Shown here one piece after another: positions 18,308 through 28,200 of a stretch of 64,000 bases of DNA. The stretch lies in assembly GCF_020524765.1 (NCBI RefSeq), contig NZ_JAIVLR010000001.1, positions 682,001-746,000 of the forward strand, given 5' to 3'. The notes beneath the pieces are model-generated. The model was not told where the DNA came from and made no database searches. It saw nothing but the letters and a program-made list of their open reading frames with translations. The DNA is from Qipengyuania gaetbuli (GTDB lineage: Bacteria > Pseudomonadota > Alphaproteobacteria > Sphingomonadales > Sphingomonadaceae). A program made the translations under genes and the position numbers. Positions within the stretch are counted from its first letter, which is position 1; every line of letters starts with the position of its first letter.

Positions 18308-19624
18308 ATGACGCAGACCAGGAAACAAATCTTCGTCCGGCTGGCCGTTACCACGGCCCTGGCAACCACAGGCCTCGCAGGCTGCAGCGGCAAGGTCGCA
18401 CCGACCGCGTCGCATTCGGCCGCCAAGGCTGAACTCGCGCTGCAGAAGGGCAAGGCCAGCAAGGCCGTCCAGCACGCCGAGGCGGCGGTTCTCGCCAGCC
18501 CGCGCGATGCCGGCGCCCGCACGCTGCTGGGCAATGCCTATCTCGAATCCGGTCGTTTCCAGTCCGCCGCGCAGAGCTTTGCCGATGCGGTCGCACTGGG
18601 CGACAATGGTCCGCGCACCGTCGTCAGCCTCGCCCTCGCCCAGATCGGCGCGGGCGACCAGGCCGGTGCCATCGAAACGCTCGAGCGCTGGGAAGCCGCC
18701 ATCGATCCGGCCGACTTCGGCCTCGCCATCGCGCTTGCCGGCCAGCCGGAACGCGGCGTCCATGTCCTGAGCAATGCCATTCGCGGCGGTGAAAACACCA
18801 CCAAGACCCGCCAGAACCTCGCCTATGCCTATGCGCTTTCGGGCCAGTGGCGCGCTTCGCGCCTGATGGTCGCCGAAGACGTGCCCGCCGACCAGGTCGG
18901 CGACCGCATGGCCGAATGGGGTGCGCTTGCCAGCCCGCAGATGTCGCGCGTTCGCGTCGCCCACCTGATGGGTGTCGGGATCGAAGCCGACCAGGGCCAG
19001 CCGGCCATGCTCGCGCTGTCGAACAATCCGAGCGTCGAAATGCTCGCCGCAGAAACCGTCACCGACGAAGTCGTCGTCGAGGACGAAGCGCCGGCGTTCG
19101 CCTTCGCCGGCGAATTGCCGCCGGTCGACGATGCCCCGGTCGCGCTCGACAGCGCGGACGCAGGCCTTGCCGATGCCGGCCTGTCGGTCGCGCAGCCGCG
19201 CAAGCAGTTCGTCGCTGCCGAAGTCGCGCAGCCGGTCCCGGCTCCGGCCCCGGGAAAGTGGCGTGTCGCCGATGCCGCTCCGGCACGTGCCGCCGCGCCT
19301 GTCGCCGCACCTAGCCTCTCGCTCGCCAAGGGCAATTACAACATCCAGCTCGGCTCGTATTTCTCGATGTCCGATGCACAGGAAGGCTGGCGCAAGTTCC
19401 AGAGCATGTACCCACAGCTGAGCGACGCGCAGAAGGTCATCACCAAGGCCCGCGTGAACGGCAAGATCTACTACCGCGTGGCCGCTGCCGGCTTCGCCAA
19501 GGATTCTGCCCGCGGCCTGTGTTCCACGGTCAAGGGCAAGGGCGGCGGTTGCATCGCCTATGCCTCCGGAAATCCGCTTCCCGGTCATCTCGGGGATGCG
19601 GCAATAAGGGTCGCAGCGCGCTAA
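18308..19624 (+). CDS. TPR and SPOR-domain lipoprotein
   Basis: The 438-aa protein starts with a lipoprotein signal peptide; the lipobox Cys lies in GLAGCSGK near residue 24. TPR-type helices follow (LALQKGKASKAVQHAEAAVL, ARTLLGNAYLESGRF). A long Ala/Pro/acidic linker leads to a C-terminal SPOR domain (YNIQLGSYFSMSDAQEGW...). It should be anchored in a membrane with SPOR binding peptidoglycan. GGGGGT lies upstream of the ATG. It follows the ParA pair by 40 bases and ends at a strong terminator, so the three genes probably form one transcription unit. Confidence 0.86.
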   Translation: MTQTRKQIFVRLAVTTALATTGLAGCSGKVAPTASHSAAKAELALQKGKASKAVQHAEAAVLASPRDAGARTLLGNAYLESGRFQSAAQSFADAVALGDNGPRTVVSLALAQIGAGDQAGAIETLERWEAAIDPADFGLAIALAGQPERGVHVLSNAIRGGENTTKTRQNLAYAYALSGQWRASRLMVAEDVPADQVGDRMAEWGALASPQMSRVRVAHLMGVGIEADQGQPAMLALSNNPSVEMLAAETVTDEVVVEDEAPAFAFAGELPPVDDAPVALDSADAGLADAGLSVAQPRKQFVAAEVAQPVPAPAPGKWRVADAAPARAAAPVAAPSLSLAKGNYNIQLGSYFSMSDAQEGWRKFQSMYPQLSDAQKVITKARVNGKIYYRVAAAGFAKDSARGLCSTVKGKGGGCIAYASGNPLPGHLGDAAIRVAAR

Positions 19625-19649
19625 GACGCGTAGCCAAAATCCAAGACTG

Positions 19650-19686
19650 AAAGCCCCTGCCGGAGCGATCCGGGAGGGGCTTTTTC
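19650..19686 (+). terminator. Rho-independent terminator after the SPOR lipoprotein gene
   Basis: AAGCCCCTgCCGGagcgatCCGGgAGGGGCTT followed by a T run forms a strong stem just after the lipoprotein stop and just before the convergent pyrC' stop. Confidence 0.8.
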
Positions 19687-19690
19687 TTGG

Positions 19691-20923
19691 TCAGCCGCCG
19701 ATGGCAACGCCGCCCTTCCACAAGGCCGTGACGCGGCCCTGGGTCGGCTGGCCGTCGAAGGGCGTGTTGCCTGCGGTCGCGGCCATCTTCGCGCTCTGGA
19801 TGACCCACGGGCGGTCGGGATCGACAATCGCGATATCCGCCTCCAGCCCGGCTTCAAGGCGGCCTGCCTCCACGTCAAGCAGCTGGGCAGGCTTGCCTGC
19901 GACCAGTTCGAACGCGCGGCCGAGGTCGATCACGTCGTCCAGCACCAGCGACAGGACCATCGCGAGCAGCGTCTCCGCGCCCGCCATGCCCGGTTCGGCA
20001 TCGGCGAAGGGCAGGCGCTTGTCCTCGGGGCCGCGCGGGTCGTGGCCGCTTGAAATCACGTCGATCGTGCCGTCCGCAATGGCTGCGCGTACCGCCTGCC
20101 GGTCCGTCTCGCTGCGCAGCGGGGGCGACAGGCGGGCAAAGGTGCGGAAATCGACAGTCGCGAGGTCCGACAGCATGAAGTGCGCAGGCGTGACCCCGGC
20201 GGTGACTGCCTGCCCTTGCGCCTTCGCGCGGCGGACGAGGTCGAGGCCTGCGGCGGTCGTTACCTGGCGGAAATGCAGGCGGGCGCCCGCCATTTCAGCA
20301 AGGGCGAGGTCGCGTGCGATGGCGATCGCTTCGGCTTCGGCAGGGGCGCTCGGCAAGCCGCGGCGGGTGGCGTATTCGCCGGCCGTTGCGACGGCGCTGC
20401 CGACGAGTGCTGCATCCTCGGCATGGGTGACCACCGTCATGTCGAGCATGGCGGCATACTGGAGCAGGCGCAGCATCGCGCCAGAATCCGCAATCCAGCT
20501 GCGCCCCGTCGCCACGCCGCGGGCACCGGCCTCGCGCATCAGGGCGATCTCGGCGATTTCCCGCCCCTCAAGCCCGCGCGTGGCGGCTGCCAGCGGGTGG
20601 ACCCAGAGGTCGGGCTTCCCGCTCTTGGCGATGTAGGAAACGCGGCTCGGCAGATCGAGCGCAGGCGACTGGTCCGGCATCAGCGCGGCGCGCGTGATCC
20701 CGCCAAAGTGGAAGGCGGGCTTGTCGATGGCGAAGACGCCGAGGTCGACAAGGCCCGGGGTAACCAGGCCGCCCCGTGCATCGACAATCTCGTCGCCATC
20801 TTCAGCCGTAACGTCGCCGAGTGCGGCGATCCGGCCGTCGACCATGCGCAGCGCGCCTTCGCGCACGCCTGCCGATGTAACCAGCCGGCCGCTGGTAATC
20901 GTGATCGGGCGGGTCTGCTTCAT
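19691..20923 (-). CDS. Dihydroorotase-like protein lacking metal ligands (PyrC', non-catalytic)
   Basis: The 410-aa protein has the whole amidohydrolase fold of dihydroorotase, but key residues are lost. The HxH metal pair normally in PGLVDxHxH reads [11 protein letters not shown] (positions 62-64 G-V-F). The TDHAPH catalytic segment reads SSGHDPRG, and the carbamate-Lys and His strands are altered. In Pseudomonas such a PyrC' is inactive and holds aspartate transcarbamoylase in a dodecamer; the ATGA overlap with pyrB here fits that role. A working dihydroorotase should be encoded elsewhere. The longer frame upstream overlaps pyrB and is a shadow. Confidence 0.88.
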   Translation of the reverse strand: MKQTRPITITSGRLVTSAGVREGALRMVDGRIAALGDVTAEDGDEIVDARGGLVTPGLVDLGVFAIDKPAFHFGGITRAALMPDQSPALDLPSRVSYIAKSGKPDLWVHPLAAATRGLEGREIAEIALMREAGARGVATGRSWIADSGAMLRLLQYAAMLDMTVVTHAEDAALVGSAVATAGEYATRRGLPSAPAEAEAIAIARDLALAEMAGARLHFRQVTTAAGLDLVRRAKAQGQAVTAGVTPAHFMLSDLATVDFRTFARLSPPLRSETDRQAVRAAIADGTIDVISSGHDPRGPEDKRLPFADAEPGMAGAETLLAMVLSLVLDDVIDLGRAFELVAGKPAQLLDVEAGRLEAGLEADIAIVDPDRPWVIQSAKMAATAGNTPFDGQPTQGRVTALWKGGVAIGG

Positions 20924-21945
20924 GCCGCTTCTCCCCAGCCCTCGACCCCTCGCGAGCGTCGGGTCAGCACCTCGAGACAGGCCATGCGGATGGCCACGCC
21001 CATTTCCACCTGCCGCGTGATGATCGAACGGTCGATCATGTCGGCCACGTCGCTGTCGATCTCCACGCCGCGGTTCATCGGACCGGGATGCATGACGAGC
21101 GCGTCCTTGCCGGCCTTTTCGAGCCGCGCGGCGGTGAGGCCGTAGAGGTGGTGGTATTCGCGCGCCGAGGGAATGAACTGGCCGCTCATCCGTTCGGTCT
21201 GGAGCCGCAGCATCATGACCACGTCCGCCCCGTCGAGCGCGGCGTCGAAATCGTGGAACACCTCGGCTCCCATCGCCTCGATACCGGCCGGCATCAGCGC
21301 CGGCGGGGCACAGAGCCGCACCGTTGCGCCCAACGCCTGCAGGCACAGCAGGTTCGACCGGGCCACGCGGCTGTGCAGGATATCGCCGCAGATGGTAATG
21401 GTGAGGCCGGTGAAATCGTCCGCCGCGGCGCCGCGTTCGCGCAGCGAATGGCGCAGCGCCAGCGCATCGAGCAGCGCCTGCGTCGGGTGTTCGTGCTGGC
21501 CGTCGCCCGCGTTGAGGACAGGGCAGTCGACCTTGTCCGCGATCAGCCCGGTCGCCCCGCTTGACCCGTGGCGGATCACAATCGCATCGGCGCGCATGGC
21601 GTTGAGCGTGATCGCCGTGTCGATCAGCGTCTCGCCCTTCTTCACGCTGGAGGTGGCCGCGTGCATGTTGACCACGTCCGCGCCCAGCCGCTTGCCGGCG
21701 ATCTCGAAGCTCAACAGCGTGCGCGTGCTGTTTTCGAAGAAGGCATTGATGATCGTCAGACCGGCCAGCGTATCGGTATGCTTGGTGCGCTGCCGGTTGA
21801 GAGCGACCCATTGTTCCGCCTCGTCGAGGAGGAAGAGGATCTCGTGCCGCTCCAGCTGGCCGATGCCGAGCAGGTCGCGATGCGGAAAGGCCCGCGCACC
21901 CGCAGGATAACGGGCGGCGTGAGGCGGTGTTTGCGAAGCTGTCAT
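20920..21945 (-). CDS. pyrB: Aspartate carbamoyltransferase catalytic subunit
   Basis: The 341-aa enzyme condenses aspartate with carbamoyl phosphate in pyrimidine synthesis. Signature motifs are present: FENSTRT for carbamoyl phosphate, [18 protein letters not shown] and [12 protein letters not shown]. The ATG at 21945 has AAGGG ten bases upstream; an in-frame GTG three codons earlier overlaps that site. The N-terminal 30-residue extension is typical of enzymes that partner with a dihydroorotase-like subunit instead of PyrI. Its stop overlaps the pyrC' start by four bases. Confidence 0.95.
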   Translation of the reverse strand: MTASQTPPHAARYPAGARAFPHRDLLGIGQLERHEILFLLDEAEQWVALNRQRTKHTDTLAGLTIINAFFENSTRTLLSFEIAGKRLGADVVNMHAATSSVKKGETLIDTAITLNAMRADAIVIRHGSSGATGLIADKVDCPVLNAGDGQHEHPTQALLDALALRHSLRERGAAADDFTGLTITICGDILHSRVARSNLLCLQALGATVRLCAPPALMPAGIEAMGAEVFHDFDAALDGADVVMMLRLQTERMSGQFIPSAREYHHLYGLTAARLEKAGKDALVMHPGPMNRGVEIDSDVADMIDRSIITRQVEMGVAIRMACLEVLTRRSRGVEGWGEAA

Positions 21946-22057
21946 TAAAGCCACGCCCTTAGTCGAGTGCTATCGCACCCTCAAGCACATTCGGGTGGCA
22001 TATCCCGCAGGGCTTGCCTAAACCGGTGGAGACACAAGTTTCAGGGGTGAGTTTCCG

Positions 22058-23935
22058 ATGCGATTTGCAGGCAAGGTCTGGCGGCTGCTGGTTGGGATCA
22101 AGGATGGCCTGGTCCTCCTGTTCATGCTGCTGTTCTTCGGATTGCTCTTCGCCATCCTGACCACCCGCCCCAGCCCGGCAGAAGTGCGCGAAGGCGCGCT
22201 GGTGCTCGAACTCGACGGCGTCATCGTCGAAGAGGCGAGCCGGATCGACCCGCTGCAGGCCCTGCTGGCCGGCGAGGCGCCGACCGGCGAATTCCAGGCC
22301 CGAGACGTCGTGCGCGCGCTCGATGCGGCGGCTGGCGACGAACGGATCGATGCCGTCGTCCTCGATCTCGACCGCTTCATGGGCGCAGGGCAGGTCCACC
22401 TGCAGGACATCGGCGAAGCGATGGACCGCGTGCGCGCGGCGGAAAAGCCGGTGCTGACCTATGCCACCGCCTATGCTGACGACGGCATCTTCCTCGCCGC
22501 GCATGCGAGCGAGGTCTGGCTCAACCCGCTGGGCGGCGCGATTGTTGCCGGACCGGGCGGAAACCGCCTCTATTTCAAGGGCCTGCTCGACAAGCTGCAG
22601 GTCAACGCCCGCGTCTACAAGGTCGGCACCTACAAGAGCGCGGTCGAACCCTATACCGAAACCGGCATGTCCGAACCCGCGCGTGAAAACGCCCGCGCGC
22701 TCTATGGCGCACTGTGGGAGGAATGGCAGGCCAATGTAAAGAAGGCCCGTCCGGCAGCGGACCTCGATCTCGTCACCAAGACGCCTGCCGAATGGGTGGA
22801 AGCGGCACAGGGCGACCTGTCGAAGGCCGCGCTCGACGCAGGGCTCGTCGACAAGCTCGGCAGCCGCGACCAGTTCAATGCGCGGCTGGTCGAACTGGTC
22901 GGCAAGGACAAGTGGAGCAAGCTGCCCAACGCCTTCCCCTCGACCGATTACGACGCCTGGCTCGCCGACAATCCGCTGAAGACGGAAGGCAAGCCGATCG
23001 GCGTGGTCACCATCGCGGGCGAGATCGTGGACGGTAAGGCCGGCCCCGGCACCGCCGGCGGTACCCGCATCGCCGACCTGCTCGACGAAGCGCTCGAACG
23101 CGATTTCGCCGGCCTCGTGGTCCGCGTGGATTCCCCGGGCGGTTCCGTCCTCGCGAGCGAGGAAATCCGCGAGGCGATCATGCGCCACAAGGCGCGCGGC
23201 ATCCCTGTTGCCGTTTCCATGGCCAATGTCGCGGCCAGCGGCGGCTACTGGGTTTCGACCCCCGCCGACCGCATTTTCGCCGAACCCGACACCATCACCG
23301 GTTCGATCGGTATCTTCGCAGTGCTGCCGACCTTCGAGGGCACGGCGCAGAGCATCGGCGTGAACAGCGACGGCGTGCAGACCGGCCCGCTGTCCGGCCA
23401 GCCCGACCTCGTGGCAGGCCTGACGCCGGAAGTGGATCGCATCCTTCAGGCCTCGATCGAGGACGGCTATCGCGACTTCCTCGGCCGCGTGTCCGAAGCG
23501 CGCGGCATGACCATTGAGGCAGCCGACCGCGTCGGCCAGGGCCGCGTCTGGGACGGCGGCACGGCCCGCCAGCTCAAGCTGGTGGACGAATACGGCGGCA
23601 TGGAAGAAGCGCTCGCCTGGGTCGCGGCACAGGCCGAACTCGGCGATGGCAAGTGGCACGCCGCCTATCTCGGCAACCCGCCGAGCGCGCGCGACACGCT
23701 GCTGCGCCAGATCCTCGACAGCGAAGGCGATGCCGAAGGCCGCGATGTCTTCGCTCTCTTCGCCCGGCAGGAAGCGCGCACGCTGTCTTCCATCGCCAGC
23801 GAGGCAAGCCGCCTGCTTTCGGTCCAGGGCGCGCAGGCCTACTGCCTCTCCTGCCCGCAGGCAGAGGCGGTGAAGGCATCGCAGCCCGCCCCCAAGGGCT
23901 GGCTGGCGCGGCTGGTTTCGCTCTTCGCCGACTGA
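22058..23935 (+). CDS. sppA: Signal peptide peptidase SppA (long, 67K type)
   Basis: The 625-aa protein has one N-terminal membrane helix (LVLLFMLLFFGLLFAILT) and two tandem ClpP-like domains. The catalytic dyad is split as in the E. coli enzyme: Lys193 in VGTYKSAVEPYT of the first domain and Ser394 in NVAASGGYW of the second. It degrades signal peptides left in the membrane after export. GGGGTGAG precedes the ATG. The 112-base divergent gap from pyrB holds nothing recognisable. Confidence 0.94.
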   Translation: MRFAGKVWRLLVGIKDGLVLLFMLLFFGLLFAILTTRPSPAEVREGALVLELDGVIVEEASRIDPLQALLAGEAPTGEFQARDVVRALDAAAGDERIDAVVLDLDRFMGAGQVHLQDIGEAMDRVRAAEKPVLTYATAYADDGIFLAAHASEVWLNPLGGAIVAGPGGNRLYFKGLLDKLQVNARVYKVGTYKSAVEPYTETGMSEPARENARALYGALWEEWQANVKKARPAADLDLVTKTPAEWVEAAQGDLSKAALDAGLVDKLGSRDQFNARLVELVGKDKWSKLPNAFPSTDYDAWLADNPLKTEGKPIGVVTIAGEIVDGKAGPGTAGGTRIADLLDEALERDFAGLVVRVDSPGGSVLASEEIREAIMRHKARGIPVAVSMANVAASGGYWVSTPADRIFAEPDTITGSIGIFAVLPTFEGTAQSIGVNSDGVQTGPLSGQPDLVAGLTPEVDRILQASIEDGYRDFLGRVSEARGMTIEAADRVGQGRVWDGGTARQLKLVDEYGGMEEALAWVAAQAELGDGKWHAAYLGNPPSARDTLLRQILDSEGDAEGRDVFALFARQEARTLSSIASEASRLLSVQGAQAYCLSCPQAEAVKASQPAPKGWLARLVSLFAD

Positions 23936-24024
23936 CCGGCCATCGCGCTTGCAAAGGCGCGATTCGCCGCGTAAAGGCGCGCCCCTGTCCCGTGTCGGAC
24001 CGGCTTTCCGGCGACACGCAGGGC

Positions 24025-24099
24025 GGGCGCGTAGCTCAGTGGTAGAGCACACCCTTCACACGGGTGGGGTCGCAAGTTCAATCCTTGCCGCGCCCACCA
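24025..24099 (+). tRNA. tRNA-Val (anticodon CAC)
   Basis: The sequence folds with acceptor stem GGGCGCG/CGCGCCC, D-arm GCTC...GAGC, anticodon stem CACCC/GGGTG with loop TTCACAC (anticodon CAC), a T-loop of TTCAATC and an encoded CCA. It reads GUG codons. A TTGCAA-N17-TAAAGG promoter-like element lies about 50 bases upstream. The unusual four-gene block at 24259-31863 begins right after it. Confidence 0.95.
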
Positions 24100-24146
24100 T
24101 TTTCCCGACCTGAAACGCTCCAGTACCGGTCCCGACCGGTCGCCTT

Positions 24147-24180
24147 CGCGCGCCCCGCGTCGGGCGCGCGCTTGCTTTTC
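24147..24180 (+). terminator. Probable terminator downstream of tRNA-Val
   Basis: A perfect 9-bp stem CGCGCGCCC-cgcgtc-GGGCGCGCG is followed by cttgctttt. It should end the tRNA transcript before the carotenoid-related operon. Confidence 0.55.
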
Positions 24181-24258
24181 GCCGCGTCCGGCCTACCATC
24201 TTCGCAAGGGATCGCAGGACCTTGAGGCGGAACACCGCCCGCTTACGCGGAGGGGGAC

Positions 24259-25221
24259 ATGGGGGCGATCTCGACCAGGCTGGCGCGCATACCGGCAACG
24301 GTATGGCTGATCCTGACACTGTTCACGATCATACTGTTCTATGTCGGCATCAGGACCGGCGGGTTCAACATGCCGCTGGAGAGGATACCGTGGAGCATCC
24401 TCGTTCCCTCCACCGCCGCGATCTGCTTTGCGCATTCGCTGCTGATGCTGGGCTGGCACAGGGCCTTCACCCTGTTCGCCATGGCGGTGTCGATATCCTT
24501 CGTGTTCGAATATGTCGGTGAAAGCACCGGCCTGATCTTCGGGCCCTATTTTTATACCGATGTGCTGGGCGACAAGGCCTTCGGGCGCATCCCGTACCTG
24601 ATCCCCCTGGCGTGGTACATGATGTTCTACCCCAGCTACGTCATCACCAATTTGCTGGCGGAAGGCGGGCCGATCTCGCGCCGCGAGGGGTTCGTGCCCG
24701 TCGTCTGGCTGTCGATCCTGAGCGCACTGGTGATGACCGCGTGGGACCTCACCATGGACCCGGTGATGAGCTTCAACACCTGCGCCGACACGACCAAGGT
24801 CTGCGTCGACAATCTCGACGAGGTGAATGTCGGGCACCCCGCCTGGGTCTGGGAGAAGCCGGGGCCGCATTTCGGCGTCCCGCTGGAAAACTTCCGCGGA
24901 TGGCTCATTGCCAGCTTCACCGTCTTCTTCACCTATCGTTTGGTCGAGCGCAGGCTGCCGTTGCGCACCTTCGCCGGGATGGACGCGCGCATCATGGTGG
25001 TGATCCCGGTCGGCGTCTATTCGGCGATGGCGCTGGTCGACACGTGGCTGGGCTATCCCGAAATCGAGGACGTGCACCTGATCTCGCCCTTCGTGATGGG
25101 CATCCCCGCTTTCTTCGCCGCCTTCCACCTCTTCGCCAACCGGACCGACCTGCCCCTGCTTCCGGGCAAGGCGCCGCCCGACGATGGCTGGCACGAAAGC
25201 AGCTGGGAGACAGGCGCATGA
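24259..25221 (+). CDS. CruF-like carotenoid biosynthesis membrane protein
   Basis: The 320-aa protein has about eight hydrophobic helices. Motifs match the carotenoid-synthesis family that includes CruF-type 1',2'-hydratases: FEYVGESTGLIFGPYFYTD with conserved acidic residues, IPLAWYMMFYPSY, MTAWDLTMDPV and a GVPLENFRGW segment. CruF-type enzymes add water to end-group double bonds of acyclic carotenoid ends in the membrane. The gene overlaps the next one by ATGA, so the two are translationally coupled. Carotenoid genes such as crtB or crtI are absent from this window, so the substrate may be another isoprenoid lipid. Confidence 0.75.
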   Translation: MGAISTRLARIPATVWLILTLFTIILFYVGIRTGGFNMPLERIPWSILVPSTAAICFAHSLLMLGWHRAFTLFAMAVSISFVFEYVGESTGLIFGPYFYTDVLGDKAFGRIPYLIPLAWYMMFYPSYVITNLLAEGGPISRREGFVPVVWLSILSALVMTAWDLTMDPVMSFNTCADTTKVCVDNLDEVNVGHPAWVWEKPGPHFGVPLENFRGWLIASFTVFFTYRLVERRLPLRTFAGMDARIMVVIPVGVYSAMALVDTWLGYPEIEDVHLISPFVMGIPAFFAAFHLFANRTDLPLLPGKAPPDDGWHESSWETGA

Positions 25222-28200
25222 GCAAGACACGCGTAGCCATCCTGGGCGGCGGCCTGTCCGGCGTGGTCACCGCCTTCTACCTCAGCGCGCCCGAACAGCG
25301 CGGGAAGTACGACATTACCATCTACCAGCTCGGCTGGAGGCTGGGCGGCAAGTGCGCCACGGGCCGCAACCAGGACCATGGCGACCGTGTCCAGGAGCAC
25401 GGGCTGCACGTCTTCATGGGTGCTTACCAGAACGCCTTCCGCATGGTGCAGGAAGCCTATGCCGAAGCGCGCAACCGGCCCTTCGAAAAATGGGAGCACG
25501 CCTTCACGCGGCAGGACTGGCTGACGCTGATGGACAAGGAAAACGCCTACGCCTCGCCATGGGTGATGAAAGTGCCGGTGATGCCCGGCACCCCCGGTAT
25601 CGACCGCGCACCGGACCTGTGGGGCCGCATGGCGCAAGTGCTCGAATGGATCGAAAGCGAGCTGCTCGGCACCCATGGCAAGACCTTCTCCAGCCATCCG
25701 GACCTGTCGGCGCTGTCGTGGTGGCGGCGCATCCTGACCCGGCTGCTGCTGGGGGTGGAACATCTCGTCGCGCAGGCCGCCAGCGTGCTGGTCCGCGACG
25801 CGCTCGAACTGGTGCAGCTGCTGGTGGAAGACCCGCGCAAGCACGGCTCGCACCATCACGGCCTGCTCGCCGAACTGCTTGCCGGGCTGCGCAGCTGGAT
25901 CCAGCGCCGCGCGCGGCCGCTGCTCGAAAAGGACGACGAGCTGCGCCATTTCTGGGTCTGCGCGGACCTCGGCCTGTCCAGCCTGATCGGCTCGCTGCGC
26001 GACGGGCTGCTGTTCGACCCCGAAGCCAACCTCGAACGGGTGAACAAGCTCGATTACCGCGAATGGCTGCGCTCGCACGGGGCGGACGAGATATCGCTCC
26101 AGTCGGCGCTGATCCGCAGCCTTTACGACCTCATCTTTGCCTATCCGCAGGGCGACTGGACCGGTCCGGGCGAGGTCGAGGCTGGCACCATGGTGGTCTC
26201 GCTGATGAACACGGCGACCTACCAGGGCTCGATCATCTGGAAGTTCAACAGCGCAACCGGCGACGCCATCGTCCAGCCGATCTACGAAGTGCTGAAACAG
26301 CGCGGGGTGAAGGTGGAATTCTTCCACCGCGTCGACCGGCTGGTCCCCTCCGCCGACGGCAGCGAGATTGCCGCGGTGGAGATCGGGCGACAGGTCGAAC
26401 TGGCAGGGGAAACCTACCATCCGTTGCGAACGATCGAATTCGCCAACCGGCCTGCCATGCATGTCTGGCCGGACCGGCCGCTCTACCGCCAGATCAAGGA
26501 TGGCGAGAAGCTGGAAGCGTCGGGCGCTGATCTCGAATCGCACTGGACCGACTGGCAGGACCCCCTGCCGCCGTTGGTCCTGAAGAGCGGCGACGATTAC
26601 GATGCGCTGGTCCTGGCGATCCCGCCGGCGGCCCACGCGACCATCTGCCGCGACCTCATCAGCCAGAAATCGGAATGGCGGCGGTTCAACACCACGATCC
26701 GCAGCACTGCCACGCAAAGCCTCCAGACCTGGATGGACAAGACCGAGAAAGGGCTCGGCTGGGACAAGCCCTCGCTGGTCGGGGCTTACGACAAGGTCAA
26801 TCTCAACACCTGGTGCGACATCAGCGAGGTACTGGCGACAGAAAGCTGGCCGAAGGATTCGGGTGTTTGTTCCGAACAGATCATGTGCGGTCCGCTTCCC
26901 TGCAAGGACACGCTGCCGCCAAGCAGCGACCACGAATACCCCGCCCGCCAGCAAGCCATCGTCGACCAGCTCGCCGATGACTTCCTCAATGGCGACGGGT
27001 CGTATTTCTGGCACCGCGAATTCGGTCCGGGCGGTCCGGACAAGGGCACTATCATCAGCCGCTACAGCCGGGCGAATATCGATCCGAGCGAGCGTTATAC
27101 GCTGACGGTGCGCGGATCGACGCGGCACCGCATGACGGCCAGTGGTTCAACCTATTCTAACCTCTATCTGACCGGGGACTGGATCCAGAACGGGCAGAAT
27201 CTCGGCTCCTTCGAGGCGACCACCATCTCGGGCATGCTCGCCAGCCATGCGATCTCGAAGTTCCCGACCGATATCAGGGGCGTGGACGCAGAAGCGCTGA
27301 CCCGCGCCGAATACCCGCAAAAGCCTGCCGACGGGCCGGGCCTGTTCGTCAAACACCACGGCATGTCGACCTTCCCGGGGACGATCACGCTGAACAATAC
27401 GACCATGTGGGCCTTCCTGCTCGATGCGGACTACGACCTCATGGCCGGCTATTGCCGCAGGATGTTCGACGAGCCGAGCGGGGGTGCGGTGAAGGTGCGC
27501 CCGATGGGTTCCACCATGATGATGTCCATCGTCGACATCCACACCGGCCGCTTCGTCGACGAACCCCAGATGGGCTGGTCGCCCGAACGCGAGCTCACTT
27601 TCTGGATACCCGCGGTCCGCGTGGAGAAGCGCGGCGGCAAGGAAGTGGCCACGCATTTCGACATGGTCATGCCCTATCTCGTGCTCGACAATCCGGTCGC
27701 CATCGCCTCGGGCCGCGAGATTTTCGGCTATGCCAAGCAGAAGGGCTGGATCACCCTGCCCGGCGACGAAGGCAACACGGACGCGGCGCTGTCGGTCGAC
27801 CTCTTCGCCACGAAGTCATTCGGCAAGGACGCACAGCAGGCGCGCCACCGGCTGCTTACCCTGTCGAGCCCCAAGGAAGAGGACAGCAGCATCCTCGGCA
27901 AAGTCGGCAGTTTCGGCGAGGCGGCCAAAGCCCTGTTCCATCATCTCGGAGCGCGCAAGGGCGGCTGGCACAACAGCCTCGGCCTAGACCTCGAAATCAT
28001 CGGCGATGCGCTGCACCGGCGGGTCCCGCAGCTTTTCCTCAAGCAGTTCCGCGACGTCCACGACGGGAACCGCGCCTGCTACCAAGCCATCACCGAAGCT
28101 ATGGGAGAGGTGACGAAATTCGACGCTTTCCCGAAGCTCGTCACTTTCGACATGGCGCTCGATCACCTCGACAGCTCGCCCGTCGCGTCGGATTTCGGCA

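Noticed and set aside
19691..21811. A 706-codon reading that would fuse pyrC' to an upstream extension
   Set aside because: The extension lies in another frame of pyrB and has Arg-rich nonsense composition; the pyrC' ATG at 20923 overlaps the pyrB stop in the usual ATGA.
24025..24099. tRNA-Val as an integration site for the downstream block
   Set aside because: I looked by eye for a second copy of the tRNA 3' end near 31870-32240 and for an integrase and found neither, so an element boundary cannot be claimed.
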